Assembly: GCA_021527695.1 (NCBI GenBank)
Contig: JAKFAO010000002.1
Coordinates: 496,001 to 560,000, forward strand
Direction of reading: 5' to 3'
Length of the DNA: 64,000 nt
Source of the DNA: Naematelia aurantialba
Taxonomy: Eukaryota > Basidiomycota > Tremellomycetes > Tremellales > Naemateliaceae
Notes under the pieces: generated by a model
What the model was told of the DNA's origin: nothing
Databases searched by the model: none
The model's input: the letters and a program-made list of their open reading frames with translations, nothing else
Made by a program: the position numbers and the translations under genes
Shown: positions 9,843 to 21,651 of the stretch, piece after piece
Layout: each line of letters begins with the position of its first letter
How positions within the stretch are numbered: position 1 is the stretch's first letter

Positions 9843-12230
9843 CTAGATCAATCGGCCCTCAGGGTCGTGGCGGCCATAGGCATTCTACAACACCCAGTCA
9901 GTGCGTGTCCAGAGTCTTGTCTCTGTCTGCAGAACCGGAACGGCAGATTAGAATCAGACTTCTGTACTCACCGGAAGAGCAGGCTTGTTGCCGAGGATCC
10001 CCTCGATCTTCTCCATGACCTCGCTGGTCAGTTTGGGCAGGACGTCGAGGGCCTTGACGTTTTCCTTGATCTGTTCGGGCTTTGTGGCGCCGAGCTGGAA
10101 GCAATCAGCACTGACACTCCTGGCAAGACAAGGATAGCGACGTCTTTGAGCAGAGAGATATCGAGGAACAAGGACGGAAGGAGAGAGACAGGGCATGGCG
10201 GGGAGGAGACAGGGCCGGTAACGATGACGACAGAGACGAAAAACAAGGGGGTCAAGGGGGCCAAAGGCAGCAAGGGGGTCAAGGGGGAAAGGGGAAAGAG
10301 AGCGAGGCGAGACACAAGACACGCACGATACAGGTCGAGACGTTCTCATTCTTGATGGTCCAAGCCAACGCAAGGCTGGTCATAGTGCAGCCGAGCTCCT
10401 TCTCGGCAAGTGCCGACAGCTGTTTGACTTGCTCAATCTTGGCCTTGCCCTCGGGCGTCTCGAGCTCCTTGATGTTGGCGGCCATAGCGCCCTGGTTGGT
10501 GTGGTATCGCGATCCCTCGGGGATACCGTGATTGTACTTGCCCGTGAGCAGACCAGAGTCAAGCGGCGACCAGATGGTGCTAAGCGCGGACACGAGATAC
10601 CAAGATAATAACGGCAGCAGACGCGCAGAGGCGTATATGCAAGTGTAGGACGTAAGAGACAGGCATTGTAGAAGAGAAAGGAAACGCAAAGTCAGTGGCG
10701 CTCGGACAAACAAGTCACAGCTCACGTTCCAAGACCCTCCTGCTTGAAGAGCGGGTCATACTCGACCTCGAATCGCTTCCGGTGCATCATCGAGTAGTGC
10801 GGCTGCTCGCATGCTGGGCCGACGAGGTTCAACCTTCGGGCAATCTCGTGGGCATGTTGCAGTTCGAGCTGACTCCACTCGGAGGTTCCTACGCAAGAAG
10901 CGTCAATGTCTCTCTCTAGACGCGCAAAACGGGAAAATAGGGTCTGCTCTGGTGTTCCGTTCCTGCTCCTGATACTTGGAGTGGCCACGAGGAAACGTGA
11001 AAAATGATCGGACGAGGGACTCACCCCAGTAGAATGCCTTGCCCTGGTCGATGAGCCAGTTGAAGGCGCGCACCGTCTCCTCGATTGGGACGGTCCTGTC
11101 CGGTCGGTGCGCGAACACAATGTCGACATAGTCCAGCTGCAGGCGCTTAAGCGAGGCGTTGAGGCCCTCGATGATGTGCTTGCTGCACCAAGCGTCAGCC
11201 TCATCCCATGTGGAAGCAGGGGAGGGGAGGGGCCGCTGAAGCAGGACACAAGAGGACGGGGAGCAGCGAAACTTTCACAAGCAGGAACAGGCTGAACACT
11301 GTACCGCTGGCGCTCCACGCAAGGAATGTGGAGCATGCCAGACACCGACAGAGGAATCCATATACATGGGTCGGACAGAATGAGGCAGGAGACAAGGAGC
11401 AGGACGTACCGCGACAGACCTCGTGTGTTGTGCTTCTCGCCTCGGGCTGTACCAAAGAAGATCTTGGTAGTGACGATGATGTCGCGTCTGTCCCAGCCGA
11501 GCTCCTTGATAGCTCGGCCCATCTCCCGCTCGGACTAGTTGGGTTCTCATCAGTACGGCTCGGCTGAGACCCATGCTGCATTGCGCATTTCCATGAGGGG
11601 CCTGACTACACTGAAGACGGTCGGGTGAGGATGGTCGGGCACCGTGATCACATAGGGGCATTGGAGAATTGGGGCATTGGATACAGAGGGGCATTGGAGC
11701 AGTGGGGCATTGGATACACGAAGGTGATAGTGACAGTGAGGGCAGGATCCGAAAGGAAGGGGGGAGGGAGGGCTCACCTGGCCACTCGCGTAAGCCTCGG
11801 CATTCTATGCGACGATCAGTCCGCTTCCGAGAAAACAGGAGACGGAGAAGGCGCACGTCAAACATGTTGATACCGCAGTCCCAAGCAGTCTGCATCAGGT
11901 CCTTGACAATATCGCCGTTTTGCGTGTTGCCGACGCTATCCAGCGCATCAGCGATCTGACCGTACTTGCACCACAACGTCGGGGAAGCTCACGTCAACCA
12001 GCCGCCGTAGCTGAATACCGGTACTCGCTACACAACGTTAGTAAAAATATTAGTAACGCAAGGGGGGGCAACCCCAGTGAGAGCATGTGGGTGGGGACAT
12101 ACGAGACCTGTCCTGCCGAGGTTCCTGTACTGCGAGCGGATCAGCTGGTTACAACGTCCCACAATATGCTAGACAACATACGATCATGTTCTTGGGGTCA
12201 AACTGGGGAGCAGTAGAAGGCGACGACATG
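9843..12230 (-). CDS. Aldo-keto reductase, voltage-gated K+ channel beta-subunit-like (AKR6 type)
   Basis: Spliced gene from ATG at 12230 ([16 protein letters not shown]) to TAG at 9843-9845 (last exon [13 protein letters not shown]). The exons read in order: [20 protein letters not shown], the first TIM-barrel strand; [17 protein letters not shown] segment with the catalytic Asp, next to exon ends at about 11860; [80 protein letters not shown]; and [19 protein letters not shown]. The barrel closes with [16 protein letters not shown] and [16 protein letters not shown], the NADPH 2'-phosphate region. The family reduces aldehydes or ketones with NADPH. The animal channel-subunit role should not be assumed here. 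One intron near 11655-11720 contains a GGGGCATTGGA repeat. Confidence 0.92.
11655..11720. repeat. GGGGCATTGGA-type intronic repeat
   Basis: Four occurrences of GGGGCATTGG at irregular 15-20 base spacing inside an aldo-keto reductase intron. On the coding strand this is a CCAATGCCCC repeat. Confidence 0.8.
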
Positions 12231-12674
12231 GTGGTGATGCTTCTGTAGAGTCGGGTAGAGAGAGGCGACGAAGATAATGTACGGATCGACAGAATGTTGC
12301 CTAGTTTCTGCTATTTAAGGCTTTTCGAAGAGTGCTACAAAACACGATGATGGTAACGGATTATATGTGCTGTCCGGATGGTAGGTGATGATGAAGACGG
12401 GGAATTACCGCGATGCGTCTTTGTCTCTCCTCTCCTCTCCCGCCTGTCTCTCTGACCACGAGACTGCATACCATCACCCAATCGGCTCTTGTCATGGAGG
12501 GCATTCGGCTCTGCCCGTGTGGAGGTCAAGGTGGAGGTTTCGATGTAACGACTCAATGACGCGCCGGTCCGCCGGAATGGCTCGTGTGGGCCAGAGTAAT
12601 TAACCGATGGCACGCGTGCTGGAGGGCAGGAGCCGCTGAATTGTCGAGACTCAACGACCAGAAGAACCATACCA
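12231..12674. other. Intergenic spacer
   Basis: 444 bases upstream of the aldo-keto reductase start and downstream of the GH36 gene stop. It presumably holds the reductase promoter. No further gene was recognised. Confidence 0.5.
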
Positions 12675-15261
12675 TCATGCTGCGTGAGGAGTGACGATTA
12701 CTTCCCAGTACTTGTGCTCCTCCTGCCTTGGAGAATGATCTTCTTTTCCCCCAATGCAAATCGTGTGAATATCGACCTTGCTTTTGCCGGCCCCGGGAGT
12801 CTGTTCGACTGAGGTGCCGTCTACCTCGATGGAAAGGCCTACTGACTCGGCGCCTTGTAGGTTGAAGCTGAGCACCGACAAAGCCTCACTAGCGAAGGTC
12901 GACCTGAGAAGCAGTCGGTCTGAGCGTTGTTAGGGCAAGATTACAAGCGCATCGCCCTGGAATGGGTCCTTGTACTCACCTGGCTCTGCTCGTACCGATA
13001 TCCCCGCGAGGCACGCAAACTTGTCCAACATGCCGACAACAGCAAGTTTATGCCCGCCAACCTCCCACACTCGCGCTATCACAACTGCCTCGCATTCGCC
13101 TTTTTCCAGCAGGATATCCATACCGCCTTGCCATGACCGGCCGACCAGCTCAACTGTGTGGCCATTCCGCTGCGAGTGCCCAACAGCCCACAAGGCGTAC
13201 TCGTGTGTGAGGCCCCTGTCATCCAACCCCAGAGCATCTTCCACGTCACTCAAGGTGATTTTGTCTACTGATCTGGCGTCATGTCCGTTCCACACACCCA
13301 GCATTGCGCCGTGGGCATCGGGGAATCCAGTCGAGGCGACCATCGCCGGTCCTTCATACGGCGTGATCAGGTTGTCCCAGAACAGCCGGCCGCTAAGCAC
13401 GGAACAAGGCGTATCCGCCTTGACGGACCTGAGACGTCCGTTTCTGTCCTTTGCACTGAGCTTGTCCATGAGCGTCCGATCGGTGTCGAATGCAGGCGTA
13501 TCGGAGATGAGCACCGGCCCTCGAGATAGGGCTCGCAGGAGGGCGTGGTAAGTCGGCAGGTGATCTGGAGGATTGGTGGCGAACATGTCAAAATCGAGTT
13601 CGAAGGAGAGCTCTTCGGTGAGGATAGCGCCGTAGATGTTGAGGTACACAAAATCCTGATGCGCGGTGGGATACTGCAGCGCATAGTCGTCAGAGTTACT
13701 GTAGCACCTTTAGCTCTAGTTCCACCACCGTCGATTGCGTGTTGCGAACCTACAACGCTTACACAGACGGTACACCATTGGTTTGCCTGAGGCAGACTCA
13801 CCGGAAGACGAGGTTGCCGGGAGGACGAGCAAAGTCCAGGCCGCCGGGACCATTCTGCATCCTTTCATTATGCGACATGCACATGATGACCCTCTCTAGC
13901 GACCCCCATACCTCGACGACCGCGTCGAGCATTCCCGACCACATAGCCTGTTGCGTCTCCGTCGCGGAGGGAGAGACGGTTGCGTCGTACTGTGCCTGAT
14001 TGTCCACCTTTGTTCAATCAGCTACACTCTTCGCTATCAAGCCTGCTATGATCTCCTGAGTTCATACTCAAGATGAGAAGTCTGGATCGAACGAGCAGCT
14101 GACGTACCTTGACAAAGTCGACACCCCAGCTCTTCATCTCTCCAAACCAGTCTTTCCAGAACTGTGCCGCTCGACTCGGATGAGGAAGAAATTGCACCAA
14201 GCCGTCTTGTACTTCGAGGGGCATTTTTACTCCTCCTCTAGGCTGATCTCGCTTGGCGACTGGATGAGGGACACACTGGTACCTCTCACAAAGCGGGCTG
14301 TCGGGATCGATGCCGTCCCAATACCCTTGCAAAGTCAACCATACTCCAATCTTCCCTACTCCCTTCTCTTTGAGCTCAGAGACCACAGCCGGCATGTCAG
14401 CGCCCATGCCGAACCATGCATGGAAGGAGTGAAGGCGGCGCTGGGCCTCGGTCACGCGGATATCTTGCCACCCGTCGTCGATTAGATAGGTCGTGATAGG
14501 GAATGGAGGGACGAGGCCGAGTAACATATCCTTCGTCGGACGATCCGGTATCCGTGCTTATACAATCAGCGTTGTTTCAAAGAACTGAGATGGAGAACGA
14601 TAGCCTCACAAGAACCGCCAAAGCTCTCCCAGGTGCAGATGCCAATCCCGTCCCAAAAGCTGCTTTGGTCTCTGAGTTGTGTCGACGACTGGAGAGCCCT
14701 AGGCCGTCCACCAGCCAACAGTCGTGCCTCCTCAACCACCCTTCGGATGATATTCCGCTCCTCGACTCTCCCCCTGGCCTGAGCGCAGACCACCCATACC
14801 TTCGCAGCCTCATTGGCCTCACTGCCTCGGACCCGCCGGGCATTGGCCAGCACTACCGGTGGAAAGGTGGAGGTATCAACTATGATGTTGTTGTTCACGA
14901 ACAGTGTAGAGACTGGGTATACAGCCAGAGTCGTGCTCCAGTCCGGTGATTTGAGAAGGATGATCGACGATGCCAGGTTAGGGTGAGATGCCAGGCCTGT
15001 CTGAGGCCGGGGCTCGATCCATGTGGGTCTAAGAGATCTAAGCTGAGATTCAAGCGTCTAATGACACGACGGCCAGTGTCAGGATGAATGATACATGGAA
15101 GATTGTACCCGGAAAGAGGTGAAGGAGGAAGAGACTCACTTGTTGCGGATCCACGAGATGACATGCCCTTGTGAAGCATTTTGCAACGCCTCCCACGTTA
15201 TCGGCACACGGATCGCCTGGATGTCCTCTTCGAGGATGATATCCTGGACGTGGAGATGCAT
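12675..15261 (-). CDS. GH36 alpha-galactosidase/raffinose synthase (SIP1)-like glycosidase
   Basis: Multi-exon gene ending at 12675 (VIVTPHAA). The core contains WDGIGICTWESFGG (start of the catalytic barrel), YLIDDGWQDI, LKEKGVGKIGVWLTLQGYW, the nucleophile region WGVDFVKVDNQAQ (Asp in KVDNQ), CMSHNE, NSDDYALQ, a LDFDMF segment near the presumed acid/base Asp, LLRALSRGPVLISDTPA, and a beta-sandwich C-terminus. These are hallmarks of the raffinose-synthase/seed-imbibition branch of GH36, which acts on alpha-galactosides by hydrolysis or transfer. No clear signal peptide is visible, so a cytosolic location is possible. The N-terminal part is uncertain. I place the start at ATG 15261, from which an exon reading IRVPITWEALQNASQGHVISWIRN splices to SLRPTWIEPRPQTG, but a second frame through the same bases also remains open. 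The region of divergent transcription with ataxin-3 is about 235 bases. Confidence 0.82.
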
Positions 15262-15496
15262 CCTGTGTCGAGCGACATAGGACCGCACTCACAAACTGCA
15301 TGATCGTATGCCTTGCCACAGCTTCTTCTCGAGCGGACCACCTCCACCCTTTGGCCAAGTGATACAGTCACTCTCATCAGTATCAATGCCACGTCATACA
15401 AATAGGCGGGGCAAACGTCATCCTCGACATGCTGCCTATATTTGCATTGCAGGCTCATACCCACTTTCAACAGCGACACGCCAGAGCCCGGCCGCG

Positions 15497-17509
15497 ATGG
15501 ACCTCGTTCCATGTGAGTGGTCCGGTTCCAGAGTAACCTCTGCCGGGGCGCCTTGCGTGCTCGGCTGACGCCATGTAGACATGTACTATGAGCGCCAAGA
15601 GCCAGGATCCCAGCTCTGTGCGCAGCACTGCCTGTGAGTGGACGTGTCTCAGTATGCACGCTAGCAGTCTGCTGACGTGTGCAGCAACAATCTGCTGCAG
15701 CAGTTCACGTACACCGAGCTCGACCTCGCGGACATTGCGCGCAAGCTGGACCAGGCGGAGAACGCGGCGCTGTCGAATGCCAATCAGCTGAAAAAGTCGT
15801 ACAATTACAACGATACGGGGTACTTTTCCATCTCGGTGTTGGAGCGGGCGATGCAGGTCTGGGACCTGACGCTGGTACGATGGCGCGGTGAGGCTATGAA
15901 GCCCTACCAGGAACATCCAGAGTGGGCCTCTTTCGTTCTCCTCCTGGCTCTGGTTCCTTGCCGCTTCCTTCTCCTGCTTCTCCGTTCGGCTTTTCAGCCT
16001 CCCATCTACTCCTACGTCGACAACATGTCTCATAGTCTATCGTGTCTAGCTAATATGGCTTACCCCACTGGTCTGAGCGATGCTAGGTCGCTGACGACTG
16101 CAGAGACCAAGCAGCGTTCATCCTGAACCTGGCATCGCACTGGATCCCACTGCGCCGCTTCTCGCCATACCCACCTAACAAGGCATCGAACAAACGCTGG
16201 TACAACCTCAACTCGTTCCTGCCCAATGGGCCCGAATGGATATCTCCGACCTATCTCCGGATGGTCCTGGCCCAGGCTGAGGAGGAAGGATACTCTGTCT
16301 TTTGCGTGCGCAAGGCTGGGAAAGGCGGGGCGGAGGGAATGGATACGGCTGAAGGGCTTGGGTGGAGTGACGGTGGGATTGGCGTGTTGCCAGAGTGTCA
16401 GGCGGACCATATCGCCCTCGAGCTGGGAGAGCCAGTGGGCAGGAGTGGCGGAATTGGCAGTCCTAAATCCAGCTCGACTGGAGCAAGCAGTAAGTCTAGG
16501 AGACCTACGAGTACAGTGTCCCAGCGCATGTCTTGCCTCTGCCCGCCTCTGCCTGGAATCCCTATGTCGTGTCTCATTTTCGTCCTTGCGTTCCATGCTG
16601 ATCGTGCAGCTTCTCGCTCCGCTTTGGCAGCTGTAAACCCGGACCAACCGACTGTCGACTCCAGCACCACGCCTCCGGGCGGAGCATCCTCTCCCCCGGT
16701 CCGGCGCCGTCGTCGGCAGGAAGACCTCGTCGACCCTGCCGCACCGCTGGGCCAGGCCTCGCCGTCTCCCGCATCACCCCCACGACCTCTCAGGAACCCT
16801 CTTCGAGCCTCGCAGTCCAGCCTCGACCGATTCGCAGATCCAACTGTACCTTCGGGCTTCCACGACCCCGCCACTACCGTGGACTCTGCTGTCGCCGGTG
16901 AAACTCCCGTGGACTCTGCTGTCGCCGGTGAAACGCCCGACGCCGCTGGGCCTGCTGAAGACGACGATCTGCCAATTGACGCGGAGCAGTACCATTACTC
17001 GCGGTTCCGGGAGGAAGCAGCGTACAAGGGCCCTACGGACTTTGCCTACCACAGCCGGAGCTACGACGACGAAGATGCGGCGCTGCAGGCCGCGCTCAAG
17101 GCGAGCATGCAGGACGTCCCTTCGACCTGGGTACCGCCGGTGCTCGAGCCCAAGAACAAGGCGAAGCTCGTGAGAGAAACTTCCGAATCCAAGAGCAAGA
17201 GCAAGAGCAAGCCGGCGCCTGCTCCTGTGCCTGTCCCCGAACCGGTCGAGGAATTGCGCGGCAAGCCGGCGACGCCGACCCGCCCAAAAGTCGAGACGGG
17301 TCTGCGGGTGGCGGGGAGCAGGAGAAGCAGCGGAGCCGCTGGGAGCCGTTTCGTCGAAATGGACGACGACGACGACGAGCCAATAGAATCGTTGTCACCT
17401 GGTGCGTGCTTGTATTTCTCCACTGTCCAGATCGGCTCGATGCTGATACCGTTACCTTCACTCAGGCGAGATCCGCCGACGTCGATTGGCCAAGTTTGGC
17501 GGCAGCTAG
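15497..17509 (+). CDS. Ataxin-3-type Josephin deubiquitinase
   Basis: The first exon is only 16 nt (15497-15512, MDLVP plus one base). It splices to give MDLVPYMYYERQEPGSQLCAQHCLNNLLQ, with the catalytic Cys in LCAQHCL. The catalytic His lies in LASHWIPLRR and the Asn in RWYNLNSF (about 16120-16215). QAEEEGYSVFCV and LPECQADHIALEL complete the Josephin fold. A Ser/Pro-rich linker follows, containing an exact 10-residue tandem duplication (VDSAVAGETP). Next is a ubiquitin-interacting-motif-like helix (DDEDAALQAALKASMQD, about 17065-17115), then an acidic/basic tail ending RRRRLAKFGGS after an intron near 17401-17465. The enzyme trims or removes ubiquitin chains in proteostasis. No polyglutamine tract is present. 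Confidence 0.93.
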
Positions 17510-17827
17510 AGGGAAGGACGATAGGAACAATGACGGCACGAAGAATGATCCGTCCATCCTCGCAACACTGTGTAGGTTCATATGCAGCACTGTGTATATA
17601 TTTATATGCAACACGGACTCGTATGCAGCGGTGTATGTACTCGTATGCAACACTGTGTGTATATATCAAAGCATCGTATAGAATGGAGATGATTCGGTAC
17701 GCTTCTCCCACCCTCGCCTGGTACCGTATCGCGCCCGCTGCTCTCTGCTCTCCTAGCGATTCCTGCACGTTCCGCACTGGCTAACTCTTGCCATTCTCCA
17801 GATCCATACAGGTCCCGTCCGGACTCG
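17510..17827. other. Convergent spacer with AT-rich TATGCAACAC repeats
   Basis: 3'-to-3' spacer between the ataxin-3 gene and the Asn-rich protein gene. Bases 17575-17670 contain repeated TATGCAACAC/TATGCAGCAC and GTGTATATAT blocks, which may act in transcript termination for both genes. Confidence 0.5.
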
Positions 17828-20800
17828 TTACTTTGCCAGCTGGAGACTCTCCAGCGCGCGACGGAACATGGACGCTCCACCGCGGTCGGTGTACTGCACC
17901 GTGATGCCTCGTAGTGGGGATCGCGCATGTGACTGCGGCGCGTACCACCCTGTTTGCCGTGCGGCCGACGACGACGTCGTGTCGGATGGACGTCCTCTGC
18001 GCGTCGATTCCGTGCGGTGCCGGCGTTGCGGCGATTGCTGAGACGACTGGTGTGCCGATGGCTGTCTCGACGATTGTCGAGACGGCTGGTATGACGATGG
18101 CTGTCGTGACGATTGTTGAGCTTCTTGTGTCTCACTGGAAAGAAAGTCGAAGATCCTCGACCACGATCTTGACCGCGGCCGTCGCTGCGTGGTGGAGCCA
18201 GTTGGGGGCGGACCCGTGTCCCGACGAGTCTTTCTGCGCGCGCGTGACGTTTCAGTCGCAGTCTTCGACGCAGGCGGTGGGTCTTCGACTGAAGACCGCG
18301 CAGTTCTGTAGTCCTTGTAAGAATACGCTGCGTCTCGAGAATCCCGTAAGGCTTGCCCAGAGTGCCCGCGCTCATGTGAGTCCGGGCGCGCATCGGCAGG
18401 CAGATCGGGATTCGTCACGAACATCCTGGGAGACGGATGCAGTGACAGGCCCAGCGCGTTGTTGGATACCGACATCGTCGTCGTGCCAATAGGCTGGGAG
18501 GGGTATATGCGGTTCCTGCCGTTGTTGTACCTTTTGGAGTTGTTGTTGTGGTTGTTGTGGTTGTTGTTGGTGTTGTTGTTGTTGTTGTTGTTGTTGTGGT
18601 TGTGGTAGTAGTGGTAGCTGCTGTTATGGCCCGCCTGGGAAGACGAGGCTATATGATTTGTAGAGCCTCCCGCCCCTGACGGCTCGTTACCGTGGCTGCG
18701 CTTCTGCTTGTGATTCTCACTGTTGCGGGTTGCGCTAGAGCTCTGTCCATGGCTGCTGGCGCTGCCCTTGGAGCTCGCTGCAATAGCTGCTGTTCTTGCC
18801 TTTGTTGTTAGTCGCTATGGAGCTCGCTGCATGTCCATTTGCACTGCCCTGGGAGGCTTGCGGATAGCGTGCATAGCTGCCCTTGTTGGTGCTGCTATCG
18901 CGGCTCGTCTGCCTCTGCTCATACTTGCGCTGATTCATGTACCTCATTTCGCCGCGACTGCTATTGTTATAGCTTGTCTGCGCGTTCACCTGGTTATGGT
19001 GATGGTCTTGCCTACCCCGGCTGTGGCCGTGGCCAGTATTGTTCACTGGTGCGACATAGTTGCGGCGCGGCTCCGCTTCCTGGGGAAATCGTGACGGCTC
19101 GGCACTCCTGCCGCATGTGCCGGAACTCTGTGTTGCGGGGGCGGTACGCATCTCACCAAGCTGCCGTGGTTAATTAGCATGTAGCACGCGCAGCCAGTCA
19201 CCGAAGTCCAATGATTATCTGGAAAGAGATATGGAAAGCATATGGCTCAGAAGTATGTTCAGCTGACTGATAGGTGGGAGAGGCCGGCTTGAATCGGGAT
19301 AGCAGTGTGGATGGCCATGAACAGTAGTGAAGGGTGGCGGGAGGGGGCGCGCGTCCCTTGAGAACGAGAAGGGGCAACGAGGAAGGGGGACCGAACGGCC
19401 GGCTGACTTGGACTCACCGTCTGCCGTGGGACCGAGGTTGTGCCCTGAGCCCGTTGCCTCCAAGGAGTAACCTCGTCATTTTCGCCGACACTGACCTCGT
19501 CTGGCTTGCCAACACTGACCTCGTCCTTCTCGCCCACAGTTCCGGCGGACGAATGCGAAAGCGGCCGGTGATATCGGTACACGGACGTTGGGCGACTGAA
19601 AGTCACAGATTTCCTGGCTCTGAAAATTCTCCTGGGCCTGGTTTTCATTGCACTGGACAGCGGGTCGGTAAAGTCCCTGTGGCGGGGTATGGACAGGCTT
19701 CGCTGACTCTTGCGGCGCATTGTTGTCGCCGGCCGAGTTGAGTCCACTGTGGGGGTCGGCTGGCGTTGAGGACGCGTGCCTTCCGAGTCCCAGGCAGAAC
19801 CATGACGCGCGGTGGCGACTCTGGGCGTGGTCTGATAGACTTGAGAGCTGCTCCAGTCAGTTGACTGCCGGCTCAAATGCTTCGTTTCAGAGACACGAGT
19901 GGAGCACTCACGAAGGACTTTCTCTCCACCGACTTCGACCACGGCTCCCTTTGTTGGTCTGAGTTACAAAGCGTTCACTTGTTTGTGCTTCGCTGTCCTG
20001 ACGCCTGTAGTGTCTCTCGGTATCGGGATCTCTTGGGCTTCCAGCAGAAACGTGCGGAGATGCGCCAGCGGAAGGCGACGGGAAACCTGGCAGACCACGA
20101 TCGCTCCACGGCGGACTGGGGTAGATCTGCGTGAATGGGGTGCTGTTGCTCGTTCTGGGTTGGGTGCTGTTCTGGGAGGGATGACTCCCATGGGCGAGGG
20201 ACTGGTCGTGACGGGGCAGAGGCGACAACGCAGCGGCGGCAGCCCCAGGCGTGCCCACTTGACCCCCGTACCGGGGACTTGACTGTACCGGCAAACTGCG
20301 GTAGGTGTCAGCAGAGCTGTGGTGGCTGCTTTGACGGGTTCCTAGGTTGTGGACATCCCATGACGTTTTGGCCACAGTGGGAGGCGTCGCGTAGGGCGGA
20401 GGACGCTGAGCAGTCGACGCAAGCTGGCCAGAGTAAGATGAGGGAGAGGGAGGCAGGCGGCGATATGGGAGTGATTGGGGCTGACCAGAGTAAGGGCGAC
20501 TTGATGCTGACCGAAAGTCAGGCGACTGATGCTGACCGAAGTAAGGCGAGTGAGGCTGATGAGAAAACGGTGAGTGAGGCTGACCAGGTGAGCGAGGCAG
20601 ACTGTAGTTAGCGGGTGAGAAGCTGCCGTCAGCAGGGTGAGAGGCGCTGCTGTAATTGGCAGCAGAGCCGGTTCCGTCTCCGTCTCCGTACTTGCGACGA
20701 AACAGCCCCTCTGACGGTAACGCTTCATCAGGATCTGCGAGACCACGGTTCACCCAGCCGTAAGGCTGCTGCTGGCTGCTGGGCACGGCACCACTAGCAT

Positions 20801-20900
20801 ACTGGTCATGGTATGTATTTTGACTCGGCGAAGCATGATACGCGTAATTCGTCCTTGAAGTGCTGCCTGTTCGGTGACGAGGCGACTGAGCGGCACTCAT
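17828..20900 (-). CDS. Long intrinsically disordered Asn/Ser/Gln-rich protein, function unknown
   Basis: Four-exon model: 20900-19912, 19847-19418, 19160-18845 and 18777-17828, giving about 890 residues. It begins MSAAQSPRHRTGSTSRTNY and is dominated by Ser, Pro, Gln, Tyr and His. Exon 1 contains SPxxSGQPQS and HSPYFGQHQS-type degenerate repeats. Exon 2 contains EVSVGKPDEVSVGENDEV repeats. Exon 4 has a poly-Asn/His tract (complement of 18529-18603), then an Arg/Ser/Gln-rich stretch reading RQPSSYQPSRQSSRQ. It ends FRRALESLQLAK. No folded domain, signal peptide or membrane segment is recognised. Exon 3 to exon 4 is bridged by a 67-nt intron with a weaker GTGCAA donor but a good ACTAAC branch site; without it the frame breaks. 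The composition resembles RNA-granule or transcription-associated prion-like proteins, but that is inference only. Confidence 0.7.
18529..18603 (-). repeat. (GTT)n trinucleotide repeat encoding poly-Asn
   Basis: A GTT/GTG-rich run on the plus strand. In the gene's frame on the minus strand it reads as AAC/CAC codons, giving Asn runs broken by His and Thr. Confidence 0.9.
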
Positions 20901-21651
20901 GATTGAGGTATGACTGGAGGCTTGAGGGCCGAGGTTTCAGTGGGCTTACGGTGGCGAGAGGCATGCTGCAGGATACTTTATGCCAACGTCGTTGGCCTTC
21001 TCTCGGGCTGCAGGCGTCGCCTCAGATCGGTGTTCTAAAACAAACAGAAAGAACCTTGACGGTGAGGAAAGGAGACGCTTGCTTCTGCATTCAGTCTGTG
21101 GGGGCACAAGGAAGAGCGCGCACAGGTCCCAGCGAAGCCCTGCGATGGTCGTCTAGTCGTTAAGCAAAGGCACAGCATGGTGTCGGAGGGCTACCTCTGG
21201 TGCAATGTGCGACCTGGAAGGGCGGAGAATGCGAAGGCCTGCGTATTCGTCCGAATGCCGGCCGGAACTCGCCTCGTTGAAATATTGCTCGGTTGACGAG
21301 GACGATCTGGGAGCCGTCCGAGGAGGATTGTGTGAATCAGAAACAGACCGGCAAATGATGGAGTCTGGCGATTATGCTTGAGCCGCAAGGACCGGGAAAC
21401 TGACCTTTGTCCTTCGACGGCGCCTGTCAAGTGTTCGGCAAAAGGGCTTCCAAGCTCCACTGCCGAGAACTGCACTAAGACCCTGAGAGACGTGTCCCGG
21501 CTTGGCCAGGCTATGTCCACCGAGATCCGATCTTGCTCCTTTCTCGATCGATCAGAAGAGGTAAGATCACATTGGAGGTAGTCAAAGGCTGCATACCCTT
21601 TGTGTCTACTTGTACAACTGACGACAGTCGACAGGATGACAAACCACTCAC
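20901..21651. other. Intergenic region upstream of the Asn-rich protein gene
   Basis: 750 bases between two minus-strand genes. It should hold the promoter and 5' UTR of the disordered-protein gene. No gene was recognised; short frames here do not resemble known proteins. Confidence 0.5.

Noticed and set aside
18778..18844. Frame break interpreted as a pseudogene lesion in the Asn-rich protein gene
   Set aside because: A consensus-like 67-nt intron with an ACTAAC branch site explains it without invoking damage, although cDNA is needed.
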